Shown here piece by piece: positions 37,847 to 45,709 of a stretch of 64,000 nucleotides of DNA. How positions within the stretch are numbered: the first letter of the stretch is position 1; every line of letters begins with the position of its first letter. Source of the DNA: Clostridia bacterium (GTDB lineage: Bacteria; Bacillota; Clostridia; Oscillospirales; Acutalibacteraceae); NCBI GenBank assembly GCA_017397655.1, contig JAFQIG010000082.1, positions 1 through 64,000 on the forward strand. Direction: 5' to 3'. Position numbers and translations under genes: made by a program. The notes under the pieces were generated by a model, which searched no databases, was not told the DNA's origin, and worked only from the letters and a program-made list of their open reading frames with translations.

Positions 37847-37882
37847 AAAAGCGGAGTGATTCAGTTCACTCCGCTTTTAATA
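37847..37882. terminator. Bidirectional terminator between convergent genes
   Basis: GCGGAGTGA (37851-37859) pairs with TCACTCCGC (37866-37874), extended by AAAA/TTTT. A-run before and T-run after, so it works for the plus-strand phosphoesterase and the minus-strand gene ending at 37892. Confidence 0.92.
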
Positions 37883-37891
37883 TGTATTTAA

Positions 37892-38809
37892 TTATTTATT
37901 GATGATGTTTTTTCCGTCAAACAGGATAACTCCAAAGCCGCCGCCTGTGGGCTTGCCTGCCATAAGTCTTTCTGCATAAGCTTTTCTGAGGGATGTATCC
38001 TGAGGAAGCTCGTTGGCAGGAAGATCTTTGTATTTGCCGAAAACTCTCCAGCAATCACCGAAAGTGTCGTTGTCATGACTTTCGATTATGTCAAAGCAGT
38101 TGATAAACTTCATGAGGTTGCCGTCAGGGTAAAAATCCTTGTTCTCTTTATACAGGAGCCATGAACCGCAGACGAAGACCATTATTCCGTCCTTGCGAAC
38201 AAATTCGGAATAGAATTTATAGGCTCTTTCTAAAGCGTCATAAACTGATTCGATGGGAAGTCTGCCGAGCGAGGGAATATGGATATTTATAACAGATTCG
38301 CCGTTTTCTACCTTGATTCCATTGAACTCATATCCGTTTTCGGGACCGAAATCAGTTTCTTCAAACTGAAGTCTGCCAAGTGCGAATCTCGAAACGTTAA
38401 AGAATCCTCTGAACCATGATGCGACAAATGAACCCCAGATGCCGTAAACGTCGTGACACTCGATAAGCTTTGCGCGGAGGTCACACATAGAGTCCCAATA
38501 GATCGACTCATCGATGCCTTCTTTTTCATAACGAGCCTTAAGATCGTAAGCAGAATACATAAAGAAGAAGAGTTCGGAAGTGTACTCGTGAGCACCGAAC
38601 TTTTCTCCAAGGCTTACCATTTTGTCGAGATGAGTATGGATGTCATCAAAATCCTGATTGATACAGGTATTATAGATTTCATCAAACTCTGCTTTGTACT
38701 CGTCAGAAGCCAGAAGCTTGCTGTTCACATTACGGAACGTGTCTCTGGACTCTTCAGGAAAAGCAATTTTTTCCATCAATTCTTCAAAAAAAGCTGAAAG
38801 ATCTCTCAT
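37892..38809 (-). CDS. Acyltransferase-domain (GNAT-like) protein, function unknown
   Basis: 305-residue soluble protein. I recognise it only tentatively: a helical N-terminal half (about 1-140) and a C-terminal alpha/beta half with HIPSLGRLPIESV and KPTGGGFGVILF are like the two-domain acyltransferase family (NAT_N plus GNAT_C) widespread in Clostridia. No acetyl-CoA P-loop can be pointed to with certainty. Two Trp-rich stretches (VASWFRGFF, VCGSWLLY) and several Cys are present. AGAGGAGA lies before the ATG. Divergent from a small lipoprotein gene (45-nt gap). Confidence 0.42.
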   Translation of the reverse strand: MRDLSAFFEELMEKIAFPEESRDTFRNVNSKLLASDEYKAEFDEIYNTCINQDFDDIHTHLDKMVSLGEKFGAHEYTSELFFFMYSAYDLKARYEKEGIDESIYWDSMCDLRAKLIECHDVYGIWGSFVASWFRGFFNVSRFALGRLQFEETDFGPENGYEFNGIKVENGESVINIHIPSLGRLPIESVYDALERAYKFYSEFVRKDGIMVFVCGSWLLYKENKDFYPDGNLMKFINCFDIIESHDNDTFGDCWRVFGKYKDLPANELPQDTSLRKAYAERLMAGKPTGGGFGVILFDGKNIINK

Positions 38810-38854
38810 AAAAATATATCTCCTCTAATAAAATTAAAAGCAAGGGGGAATTAA

Positions 38855-39217
38855 ATGAAGCGTATATTGATCTGCGTTCTGGTTGCGATGACATTATTCG
38901 GCTGTGAAAAAAGCTGCAATATCGACATAATAGAGTTTTGTAAAAGATTTAATGCCGAATCGCAGACATTAAAGCTGACCGAAGAAATGCTGATGCGTGA
39001 CGAGTCAAGTGGGGTATATCTGATATTTGTCGGGGAAAATGATACGTCACTTTTGAAGGTTGTCTGTGATGATAAAAACGTGGTATCCGCGTTTACGGTT
39101 ACGGGACCTGATAAAGAATCAGTAACCGTTGTAGCGGAAAAAGCCGTCACGGCATCAGGCAAACAGGGTTTTGATTTGTATAAGTCGGATGGATATTACA
39201 CTGCGGTGTGCGTCTGA
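38855..39217 (+). CDS. Small lipoprotein, function unknown
   Basis: 120-residue exported lipoprotein. Basic start MKRI, hydrophobic core and lipobox LFGC with the acceptor Cys at position 17. The mature part (about 100 residues) begins EKSCNIDIIEFC and looks like an alternating alpha/beta small domain, with two further cysteines (Cys20... Cys27). I do not recognise the family. AAGGGGG is upstream of the ATG. It ends 3 nt before the stop of the convergent GDPD-like gene, with no terminator between them. Confidence 0.6.
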   Translation: MKRILICVLVAMTLFGCEKSCNIDIIEFCKRFNAESQTLKLTEEMLMRDESSGVYLIFVGENDTSLLKVVCDDKNVVSAFTVTGPDKESVTVVAEKAVTASGKQGFDLYKSDGYYTAVCV

Positions 39218-39220
39218 TTA

Positions 39221-40240
39221 TTAAGACTTGGCGGCAGCTTTTCTTTCTCTGTATTCTTCTTTGAGAATTGTGTTGACTTTTTCAAGGTCTGACGATACGA
39301 AGCCGTCAACGCCGAGAGTGGCAAGAGCCTTTACGGAATCTGTATCGATATCTTTAAGTATAAGTGCGATGCCCGAATTCTTTGCGTATGCTATAAACTT
39401 TTCGCTGCTGAATTTGCCGAAAAATCCGTTGTCAGCAACGGTGTAGACGATTTCAAATGAAGCTTCGGCAGGTTTGTCGGACAAGCAGTTGACGAAGAGT
39501 TTTTTTGCTTCCTTTTCGGTAGCACTTCTGAGCATTTCGGGGTAGTTTTCGTCAATGTATTTTGCGGTATCTTCGCTATCAGGGCAGAAGAAGAAAAACT
39601 CCGGGAAACCGATTTCGGTAAATACTCTGTTTACTTCATAAACGCCTTCGGTTTTGTCTGCAATTTCATCGGGATTGTAAAAGCTGAATGCGAACAATGG
39701 AAGATCGGCGCGCTGATCGTTGAACCAGGTAACAAACTCTTCAACCGTAAGAATATTTACAAGAGAGAGTTCCTCGTCGCTTGTGTAAGGTTTATAAAAA
39801 TACTGACCGTTTTCATCGGCATAATTATAAGCGAGATTGACTTTTCTCAGCTCTTCCAATGTAAGGTCGCAGATCTTATTTGTGCCTTCATATAAAATTG
39901 AAGCATTACTGTATGTTGACAGCTCGTCAGAGAAAACGACAAACTGACCGTCTCTTGTCTGCTGAAGCTTTACATCGATTACAGAGGCGTTGTGACGGTT
40001 AGTGTTATAATAGCTTTCGAGTCCTAAAAGAGTCTCAAAAACACCGTCAATACAGTAGGGAGCAGAGGACACGGCGTATGCACGCGATTTTGAATAGAAA
40101 GATGAAGAGCGTTCTTCGACTTCAACCCTTTCAGGAACATTGTTAAGTGATGAGAAATAAGCGCCGAACAGACCTCCGACTATTGCAATAACAACAACAC
40201 AGCAGATGACTGCAATTAATGCTTTTTTATTCTTTTTCAT
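39221..40240 (-). CDS. Membrane-anchored GDPD-like protein, catalytic residues lost
   Basis: 339 residues: an N-terminal uncleaved membrane helix (about 8-27) and a TIM-barrel domain resembling glycerophosphodiester phosphodiesterase. The strand VIDVKLQQTRDGQFVVFSDE aligns with the usual E-x-D-V-x-x-T-x-D-G-x-x-V-x-x-H-D block, but the metal Glu is a Val and the HD histidine is a Ser. The N-terminal HRG active-site triplet is also missing (AYAVSSAPYC). The fold seems kept (later ...LGVDGFVSSDLE matches the strand-8 end) while catalysis looks lost, so a binding or scaffolding role is likely. Preceded by a good promoter at 40273-40301. Confidence 0.6.
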   Translation of the reverse strand: MKKNKKALIAVICCVVVIAIVGGLFGAYFSSLNNVPERVEVEERSSSFYSKSRAYAVSSAPYCIDGVFETLLGLESYYNTNRHNASVIDVKLQQTRDGQFVVFSDELSTYSNASILYEGTNKICDLTLEELRKVNLAYNYADENGQYFYKPYTSDEELSLVNILTVEEFVTWFNDQRADLPLFAFSFYNPDEIADKTEGVYEVNRVFTEIGFPEFFFFCPDSEDTAKYIDENYPEMLRSATEKEAKKLFVNCLSDKPAEASFEIVYTVADNGFFGKFSSEKFIAYAKNSGIALILKDIDTDSVKALATLGVDGFVSSDLEKVNTILKEEYRERKAAAKS

Positions 40241-40272
40241 TTAAAAAACACCTTTCTGACAATACTAAGAGT

Positions 40273-40301
40273 ATTATACATTTTATCAGAGTATATTGCA
40301 A
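40273..40301 (-). promoter_or_regulatory. Sigma-A promoter for the GDPD-like gene
   Basis: On the minus strand TTGCAA (40301-40296), 17-nt spacer, TATAAT (40278-40273), about 32 nt before the ATG. AAAGGTG ribosome site follows. Confidence 0.78.
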
Positions 40302-40327
40302 GCATAAAATTTACGAAGCAGTATAAC

Positions 40328-40792
40328 TTATTTGTTGAAACAGATTATTGTGTCTGCTTTTTCAGCGACAGAATACGAGGTATGTCCGTCTTTTACCTTG
40401 CGATCAATTCTGTATATCGTACCGTCACCGTCAACCATACAAATCGGGGCATTCGGAATTCTTCTGTGTATTGATTCAATAAAATTTGTTCCGTTCTTTC
40501 CCGGGAAACCGGTAACAAGGATACATTCTTCTTTTTTTGAAACTGTTTCGGCAATTTTTTCTATCGGATTGTCGCTGAAATAAACCGTCATTTCTGCACC
40601 GAATCTTAATGAACACTCGTTAAGTGAGGTGAGTGTTTCTATATCGGGGTGAAAACATTGCTTTGACGGATATACACTGATTATACCGAGTGTTGTGTTT
40701 TCTTCATCAGCAATCAATCTGCCTGCTTCAATCAGCTGTTTGCATGACTGCTGTGCCGTAACACAGACCAGTACGTGGCGTTTTGTACTCAT
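40328..40792 (-). CDS. Universal-stress-protein-like (USP/KdpD-type) protein
   Basis: 154 residues with the alpha/beta layout of the USP fold: strand HVLVCVTAQ, helix SCKQLIEAGRLIADE, strand TTLGIISVYP, then a nucleotide-site-like ILVTGFPGKNGTNF in place of the classic GxxGxxG. Similar to the sensor-kinase KdpD USP insert. May bind ATP or a small nucleotide. Confidence moderate: the family is recognised by pattern only. AAGGATG ribosome site. Confidence 0.55.
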   Translation of the reverse strand: MSTKRHVLVCVTAQQSCKQLIEAGRLIADEENTTLGIISVYPSKQCFHPDIETLTSLNECSLRFGAEMTVYFSDNPIEKIAETVSKKEECILVTGFPGKNGTNFIESIHRRIPNAPICMVDGDGTIYRIDRKVKDGHTSYSVAEKADTIICFNK

Positions 40793-40860
40793 AATGTCAC
40801 CATCCTTTACTTGAATGATAACATATAATTGTTAACAAATATGAACAAAACGGTGAATTA

Positions 40861-40896
40861 TTAAAAAAGATCTCCGCACAGTCTGTACGGAGATCT
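40861..40896 (-). terminator. Terminator of ackA
   Basis: AGATCTCCG (40868-40876) pairs with CGGAGATCT (40888-40896); on the minus strand it is followed by six T (the AAAAAA at 40863-40868). It is about 25 nt past the ackA stop. Confidence 0.92.
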
Positions 40897-40920
40897 CGGA
40901 GATATTTATAGCGTTTATTT

Positions 40921-42132
40921 TTATTTCAGAGAATCGTAGATTTCTTTTGTATCTCTCGCGATAACAAGCTCTTCATTTGTGGGAAGAACGAATACACGAA
41001 CGGCAGACTCTGATGTGGAAATCTCACCCTCAGCGCCTCTTCTGAGTGTTTCGTTAACTGCGGGATCAATCTTGATTCCGAGATAGGAAAGATTGTTACA
41101 GATGTGCTCACGCATATCAACAGCATTTTCGCCTACGCCGCCTGTGAATACGATTGCATCAACGCCGTCCATAGCTGCGATATAGCTGCCGATGAACTTT
41201 CTGATCTGATATCTCTGCATTCTTCTTGCAAGATCTGCGCGCTCGTTGCCTTCTTTAACAGCAGCGGTAAGGTCGCGGTCATCGCTGGATACGCCGGAAA
41301 TACCGAGAGTACCTGACTTTTTGTTAAGAACCTTGTCTGTTTCTTCGGGTGTCCAGCCTTCTTTTTGCTGAAGATAAACAACAACAGAGGGGTCAATGCC
41401 ACCGCAACGTGTGCCCATGATGAAACCGTCAAGGGGAGTCAGACCCATAGATGTGTCAATAACCTTACCGTTCTTGACTGCGGTAATGGAAGAGCCGTTA
41501 CCGATGTGGCAAGTGACGATCTTGAGATCTTCGACATTTTTGCCCATAACTTCTGCACAGCGTGCGCTTACATAGCGGTGAGAAGTGCCATGGAAGCCGT
41601 AACGGCGAACCTGATATTTTTCATAGTATTCATAAGGAATTGCAAACATATATGCTTCATCGGGCATAGTGGAATGGAATGCATTGTCAAAAACAACAAC
41701 CTCGGGAACGTCCTTGCCGAAAACATCCATACAAGCACGGATACCCTGAATATGTGCGGGATTGTGGAGGGGAGCTAAATCGCAAAGACTTTCGATGCCT
41801 GCGATAACTTCGTCAGTAACAAGCATACTCTTGTTGAACAAAGCGCCGCCCTGAACAACTCTGTGACCTACTGCTGCAATTTCGGAAAGATCATCAATAA
41901 CCTTGCAGTCGCCTTCGGTAAGAGCTTTTTTAACTTCAAGGAAAGCTGCGGTATGGTTGGGAAGATCAACGATTGTCTCAAAGCTTCTGCCGTCAGCTGT
42001 TTTGCCGCCGATAAGGCTGCCGTCAAGACCGATGCGTTCGCAGTTGCCTTTTGCAATCATCTGCTCATTGTCCATATTTATGAGCTGATACTTAAGAGAA
42101 GAGCTGCCTGCATTAATTACGAGAATATTCAT
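40921..42132 (-). CDS. ackA: Acetate kinase
   Basis: 403-residue ASKHA kinase converting acetyl phosphate and ADP to acetate and ATP, the main ATP-yielding step of acetogenic fermentation. Signatures: NILVINAGSSSLKYQ at the start, VFDNAFHSTMP, RYGFHGTSHRY (active-site His), CHIGNGSSITAV and FTGGVGENA. All intact. GGAGG lies before the ATG on the minus strand and a good promoter at 42183-42211. No pta next to it. Confidence 0.97.
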   Translation of the reverse strand: MNILVINAGSSSLKYQLINMDNEQMIAKGNCERIGLDGSLIGGKTADGRSFETIVDLPNHTAAFLEVKKALTEGDCKVIDDLSEIAAVGHRVVQGGALFNKSMLVTDEVIAGIESLCDLAPLHNPAHIQGIRACMDVFGKDVPEVVVFDNAFHSTMPDEAYMFAIPYEYYEKYQVRRYGFHGTSHRYVSARCAEVMGKNVEDLKIVTCHIGNGSSITAVKNGKVIDTSMGLTPLDGFIMGTRCGGIDPSVVVYLQQKEGWTPEETDKVLNKKSGTLGISGVSSDDRDLTAAVKEGNERADLARRMQRYQIRKFIGSYIAAMDGVDAIVFTGGVGENAVDMREHICNNLSYLGIKIDPAVNETLRRGAEGEISTSESAVRVFVLPTNEELVIARDTKEIYDSLK

Positions 42133-42182
42133 TTTTTACCTCCGTGAACTGATTTTACTTGAAATAAATCTTCATCTGTAGT

Positions 42183-42211
42183 ATTATATAACTAATAGGG
42201 ATTTTTTTCAA
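42183..42211 (-). promoter_or_regulatory. Sigma-A promoter of ackA
   Basis: Minus strand TTGAAA (42211-42206), 17-nt spacer, TATAAT (42188-42183). About 50 nt of leader before the ackA ATG. Confidence 0.82.
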
Positions 42212-42271
42212 GTCTTTTTAAAATATAGTGTGTTTTTGTTCATTTTTTGTTAATTTATTTATGTTAAAATA

Positions 42272-42295
42272 AGTAAAGTTTTACAAAACTTTACT
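42272..42295. promoter_or_regulatory. Perfect 24-bp palindrome, probable operator of the Gld-type ABC operon
   Basis: AGTAAAGTTTT (42272-42282), AC, AAAACTTTACT (42285-42295): an 11-bp perfect inverted repeat with a 2-nt centre. It lies 19 nt before the TTG start, just downstream of a possible -10 (TAAAAT, 42265-42270), where a bound dimeric repressor would block transcription. No regulator gene adjoins. It lacks a following T-run, so a terminator is unlikely. Confidence 0.6.
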
Positions 42296-42314
42296 ATCAG
42301 AAGGAGGAATAATT

Positions 42315-43388
42315 TTGATTGAGGTCAAAAACCTTGTAAAAAAGTACGGTGATCATATAGCTGTTGACAATATCAGCTTTACCGTACAAAAAGGTAAGAT
42401 TTACGGTTTTCTCGGACCCAACGGCGCAGGTAAATCCACTACTATGAACATTATTACAGGCTGTCTTGCCGCTACTTCGGGAGAAGTAACGATAAACGGC
42501 TACGATATTTTTAAAGATGCTCTTAAAGCAAAGGCATCTGTCGGATATCTGCCTGAACAGCCTCCGCTGTATACGGATATGACCCCGTCAGAATACCTTC
42601 TGTTTGTCGGTCAGCTTAAAGGTATCAGAAAGAATAACCTTAAAAAGGCTGTCGAAACGGTTATCGAAAAAACGGGTCTTTCCGATGTCCGTGACAGGCT
42701 TATCAAGAATCTTTCAAAAGGATATAAGCAGAGAGTAGGTCTTGCTCAGGCGATTTTAGGTGATCCCGAGGTGATTATTCTTGACGAGCCGACGGTAGGT
42801 CTTGACCCTGCTCAGATTGTAGAAATCCGTAATGTCATAAAGTCTCTTGCTGAAAATCATACCGTCATTTTCAGCAGTCATATTCTTTCGGAAGTTAACG
42901 AGATATGTGATCACATTCTTATTATCTCTCACGGAAAGATTGTTGCCGAGAACACTCCGGAAAATCTTGAAGAAGCCTTTGTTTCGGGTTACTCCATCAG
43001 CCTGACTGTCAAGGGCGATCCTGAGAGAATAGAGAGCGTTGTCGGTGCTGTTGAAGGTATCGATTCGTTCGATATTACTCCGGATGAAGACGGAAAGACT
43101 GATATTGTTATAGAATGTGCAAAGGATTCTGATGTTTCGCAGCGCTTGTCGAAGGCGTTGTTTGAGAATGACTATTATATTCTCAGGCTTGAAGAAAAGA
43201 AAGCGACGCTTGAAGATGTATTTATGGAGCTTGTCACTACTGATGCTGTGATTGAGGAAGTTCCTGAAGAAGCTCTTGAGGTTGATGCGGATGCGGTCAA
43301 TAACGGCGAAGTCAAGAGTGTTTGGGATGAGCATATGACAGAGGATGATGCACAACCCGAAGAGTCCGAAGAAAAGGAGGAAGAGTAA
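42315..43388 (+). CDS. ABC transporter ATP-binding protein (ABC-2/GldA-like)
   Basis: 357-residue ATPase. Walker A GPNGAGKST (about 35-43), Q-loop EQPP, signature LSKGYKQRVG (about 133-142), Walker B VIILDEPTVGLD, and the switch His in SSHILSEV. Everything needed for ATP hydrolysis is present. Past the nucleotide domain (about residue 215) comes a DUF4162-like region and an acidic tail rich in Glu and Asp (residues 305-357). The start is a TTG preceded by AGGAGGAAT; no closer ATG is available. It leads the operon permease-GldG-DUF4340-tmcAL. Confidence 0.9.
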   Translation: MIEVKNLVKKYGDHIAVDNISFTVQKGKIYGFLGPNGAGKSTTMNIITGCLAATSGEVTINGYDIFKDALKAKASVGYLPEQPPLYTDMTPSEYLLFVGQLKGIRKNNLKKAVETVIEKTGLSDVRDRLIKNLSKGYKQRVGLAQAILGDPEVIILDEPTVGLDPAQIVEIRNVIKSLAENHTVIFSSHILSEVNEICDHILIISHGKIVAENTPENLEEAFVSGYSISLTVKGDPERIESVVGAVEGIDSFDITPDEDGKTDIVIECAKDSDVSQRLSKALFENDYYILRLEEKKATLEDVFMELVTTDAVIEEVPEEALEVDADAVNNGEVKSVWDEHMTEDDAQPEESEEKEEE

Positions 43389-43389
43389 T

Positions 43390-44261
43390 ATGAGTGCAAT
43401 CTATAAAAAAGAGCTGAAATCATTTTTCAGCAATGTGACAGGGTTTGTGTTTATTGCTTTTTTTCTTGCCGTAATCGGAATTTATGCGGGAATAATATGC
43501 TTCACACAAGGTTCACCGTCATTTGAATACATTTATTTTAATGTTTCGTTTGTATTTCTTATTGCTGTACCCATTCTTACGATGAGATCGTTTTCGGAAG
43601 AAAGAAAGCAGAAACGGATCAGCTTCTGTTTTCATTACCGATCAGGACAAGTGCTATTGTACTCGGCAAGTATTTTGCTATGCTTACGGTATATGCTGTT
43701 CCCGTTGCCGTCAGCTGTATTTATCCGCTGATTTTGTCTCTGTTTGACCCGGCGGGATTCATTTCTTATACTGCTGTATACTCAACGGCACTTGCATTTT
43801 TCCTTCTCGGTGCGGCACTTATTGCTATAGGTATGCTGATGTCTTCTGTTACGGAAAACCAGATAATAGCGGCAATACTCAGCTTCGGCGCGGTGTTTAT
43901 CTGTTATATGATGGATTCATTGTCAGGCTTTATTCCTACAGCGTCGTCAGTATCGCTTATAGGATTAGCGGTTCTCAGTCTTATCGTTTCACTTATTGTT
44001 TATTTCTTTACAAAAAGCAGTAACATAGCTTGGATTTTATTTGTTATACTTGATTTACCGCTTATTATAATAAGCTTTGTTGATCCGACTTTGCTTGAGG
44101 GGCTTCTTCCCACGGTTCTCGGAACTCTGTCGGTTTTCGGTCGTTTCAACAGCTTTGCAAACGGAATTTTTGACGTTAAATCAATCGTATATTTCCTTTC
44201 TGTCATTGTTTTATTTAATGTGTTTACAATTCAGTCATTTGATAAAAGGAGGTGGAGCTGA
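43390..44261 (+). pseudogene. ABC-2 type permease, frameshifted (Gld-type)
   Basis: The membrane partner of the preceding ATPase. It starts MSAIYKKELKSFFSN at 43390 (AAAGGAGG upstream) and reads normally to about EERKQK (43614). There the frame shifts: one A seems to be missing in the AAA run at 43612-43614. In the -1 frame the sequence continues TDQLLFSLPIRTSAIV, then FAMLTVYAVPVAV and further membrane helices to 44261. Together they give six hydrophobic segments, as for GldF-like ABC-2 permeases. Uninterrupted, the joined product would be about 290 residues. The next gene starts on the stop's last base. It may be a real mutation or a sequencing error. Confidence 0.75.
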
Positions 44262-45709
44262 TGAAAAAGAGAGATTTGAAGAAAAAGTCTAATGCTAAGA
44301 CAATCAAAGCAGGCAGCTACAGTCTTGCAGTCTGCGCTGTTGCTCTTGCAGCTGTTGTTATTGTCAATCTTTTGGTTGCAGCTCTTCCTGCAAGATTTAC
44401 CGAAAAAGATATAAGTGCAAGCGGTCTTTACACAATAGGCGACTACTCCAGAAAGATTACGGAAGCCATTGATACGGATGTAAAGATTTATCATCTTGCG
44501 ACAAAGGCGAACATCGATGATACGCTCACATCACTCCTTACACGTTATTCCGAAATCAACGATCACATAGAGGTTGAGGTGTGTGATCCTGAGCTTACTC
44601 AGATTGCATCAAAGTATACCGATGAACAGGTGTCTGAAAACAGTCTTATCTTTGTATCCGATAAGAGGAGCAAGGTTGTTGACGTGGCGGAAATCTATGA
44701 GTACAGCTCACAGATGCAGCAGTATGCGTATTACGGATATGAGGTATATCCGGATGTTTTTGACGGTGAAAGTGAGATAACCTCTGCGCTTGATTTTGTT
44801 ACAACAGATACTTTGCCTGTTGTTTATTATCTTACGGGACATAACGAGTACAGTATGATCACGGCAGTAGAAAAAGAGATTATGGCACAGAATATCGCGC
44901 TTAACGAGCTTGATCTTATGCTTCAGAAGACTGTACCCGATGATTGTGAATGTCTGATAATTCTTTCTCCTTCGGTTGATATTACGGAAAAAGAGTTTGA
45001 GGCTATTGTTGAGTATCTGAACAACGGCGGCAGAGTCTTTTTGACAACGCTTATAAATGAAGAAGGTGTTACTACACCGAACTTTGATCTTTTGCTTGAA
45101 GAGCTGGGTCTTGAAACAGAAGAGGGAATGATTATTGAGGGTGATCAGAATGCTTATTACTATTCGCCCAACTATCTGATTCCCACGGTTGTCAATCACG
45201 ACATTACCGATCCCATACGCGACGGCGGATTCCGTGTATTGCTTCCCGTAACACAGAGCATAAAGCCGCTTGATTCTTACCGCAGCTCACTTACGGTAAA
45301 GTCTTTATTTACCACCACGGATAAGGCGTTCCGCAGAACGGACCTTACCAACACCTCTATCGAGCAGTCGGATGGAGATATCGGCGGTGTGTTCAATCTC
45401 GGATATGCTGTCAGCGAAACTATCGGTGATAAAGAAATGAAAGCGGTAGTTCTTTCCACACCGTTTTTCCTTGATGAAAACTTTGTAGCTTTCTCGGGCA
45501 ACCTTAATCTGTTGCTTAATTCTCTTAAATGGATGTGTAATCTGGAAGAAAAGATCTCTGTAGTCGATGCTAAATCTCTTTCGGCTGAAGGTAATCTTGA
45601 AGTCAGCTCTTCAAGCGGATTGATTATAACTGCCGTAATAGTGATAGTTATACCGCTTATAATGCTTGTAACAGGCGTAGTAATCTTTGTCAGGAGGAAA
45701 AAACGCTGA
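44261..45709 (+). CDS. GldG-like ABC auxiliary protein
   Basis: 482 residues of the ABC_transp_aux (GldG) type. One N-terminal helix (about 20-45) and one C-terminal helix (about 456-478, followed by RRKKR) frame an extracytoplasmic domain with ELDLMLQKTVPDDCECLIILSPS and a GGRVFLTTL strand. In Bacteroidetes the family works with GldA/GldF in gliding; the role in Clostridia is not established. The ATG at 44261 overlaps the permease stop and has GGAGG upstream. Confidence 0.85.
   Translation: MKKRDLKKKSNAKTIKAGSYSLAVCAVALAAVVIVNLLVAALPARFTEKDISASGLYTIGDYSRKITEAIDTDVKIYHLATKANIDDTLTSLLTRYSEINDHIEVEVCDPELTQIASKYTDEQVSENSLIFVSDKRSKVVDVAEIYEYSSQMQQYAYYGYEVYPDVFDGESEITSALDFVTTDTLPVVYYLTGHNEYSMITAVEKEIMAQNIALNELDLMLQKTVPDDCECLIILSPSVDITEKEFEAIVEYLNNGGRVFLTTLINEEGVTTPNFDLLLEELGLETEEGMIIEGDQNAYYYSPNYLIPTVVNHDITDPIRDGGFRVLLPVTQSIKPLDSYRSSLTVKSLFTTTDKAFRRTDLTNTSIEQSDGDIGGVFNLGYAVSETIGDKEMKAVVLSTPFFLDENFVAFSGNLNLLLNSLKWMCNLEEKISVVDAKSLSAEGNLEVSSSSGLIITAVIVIVIPLIMLVTGVVIFVRRKKR

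Noticed and set aside
43609-43617. Programmed -1 ribosomal frameshift in the permease
   Set aside because: CAG AAA C is not a standard slippery heptamer, and no clear pseudoknot or stop-codon context follows. A one-base deletion or sequencing error is simpler.
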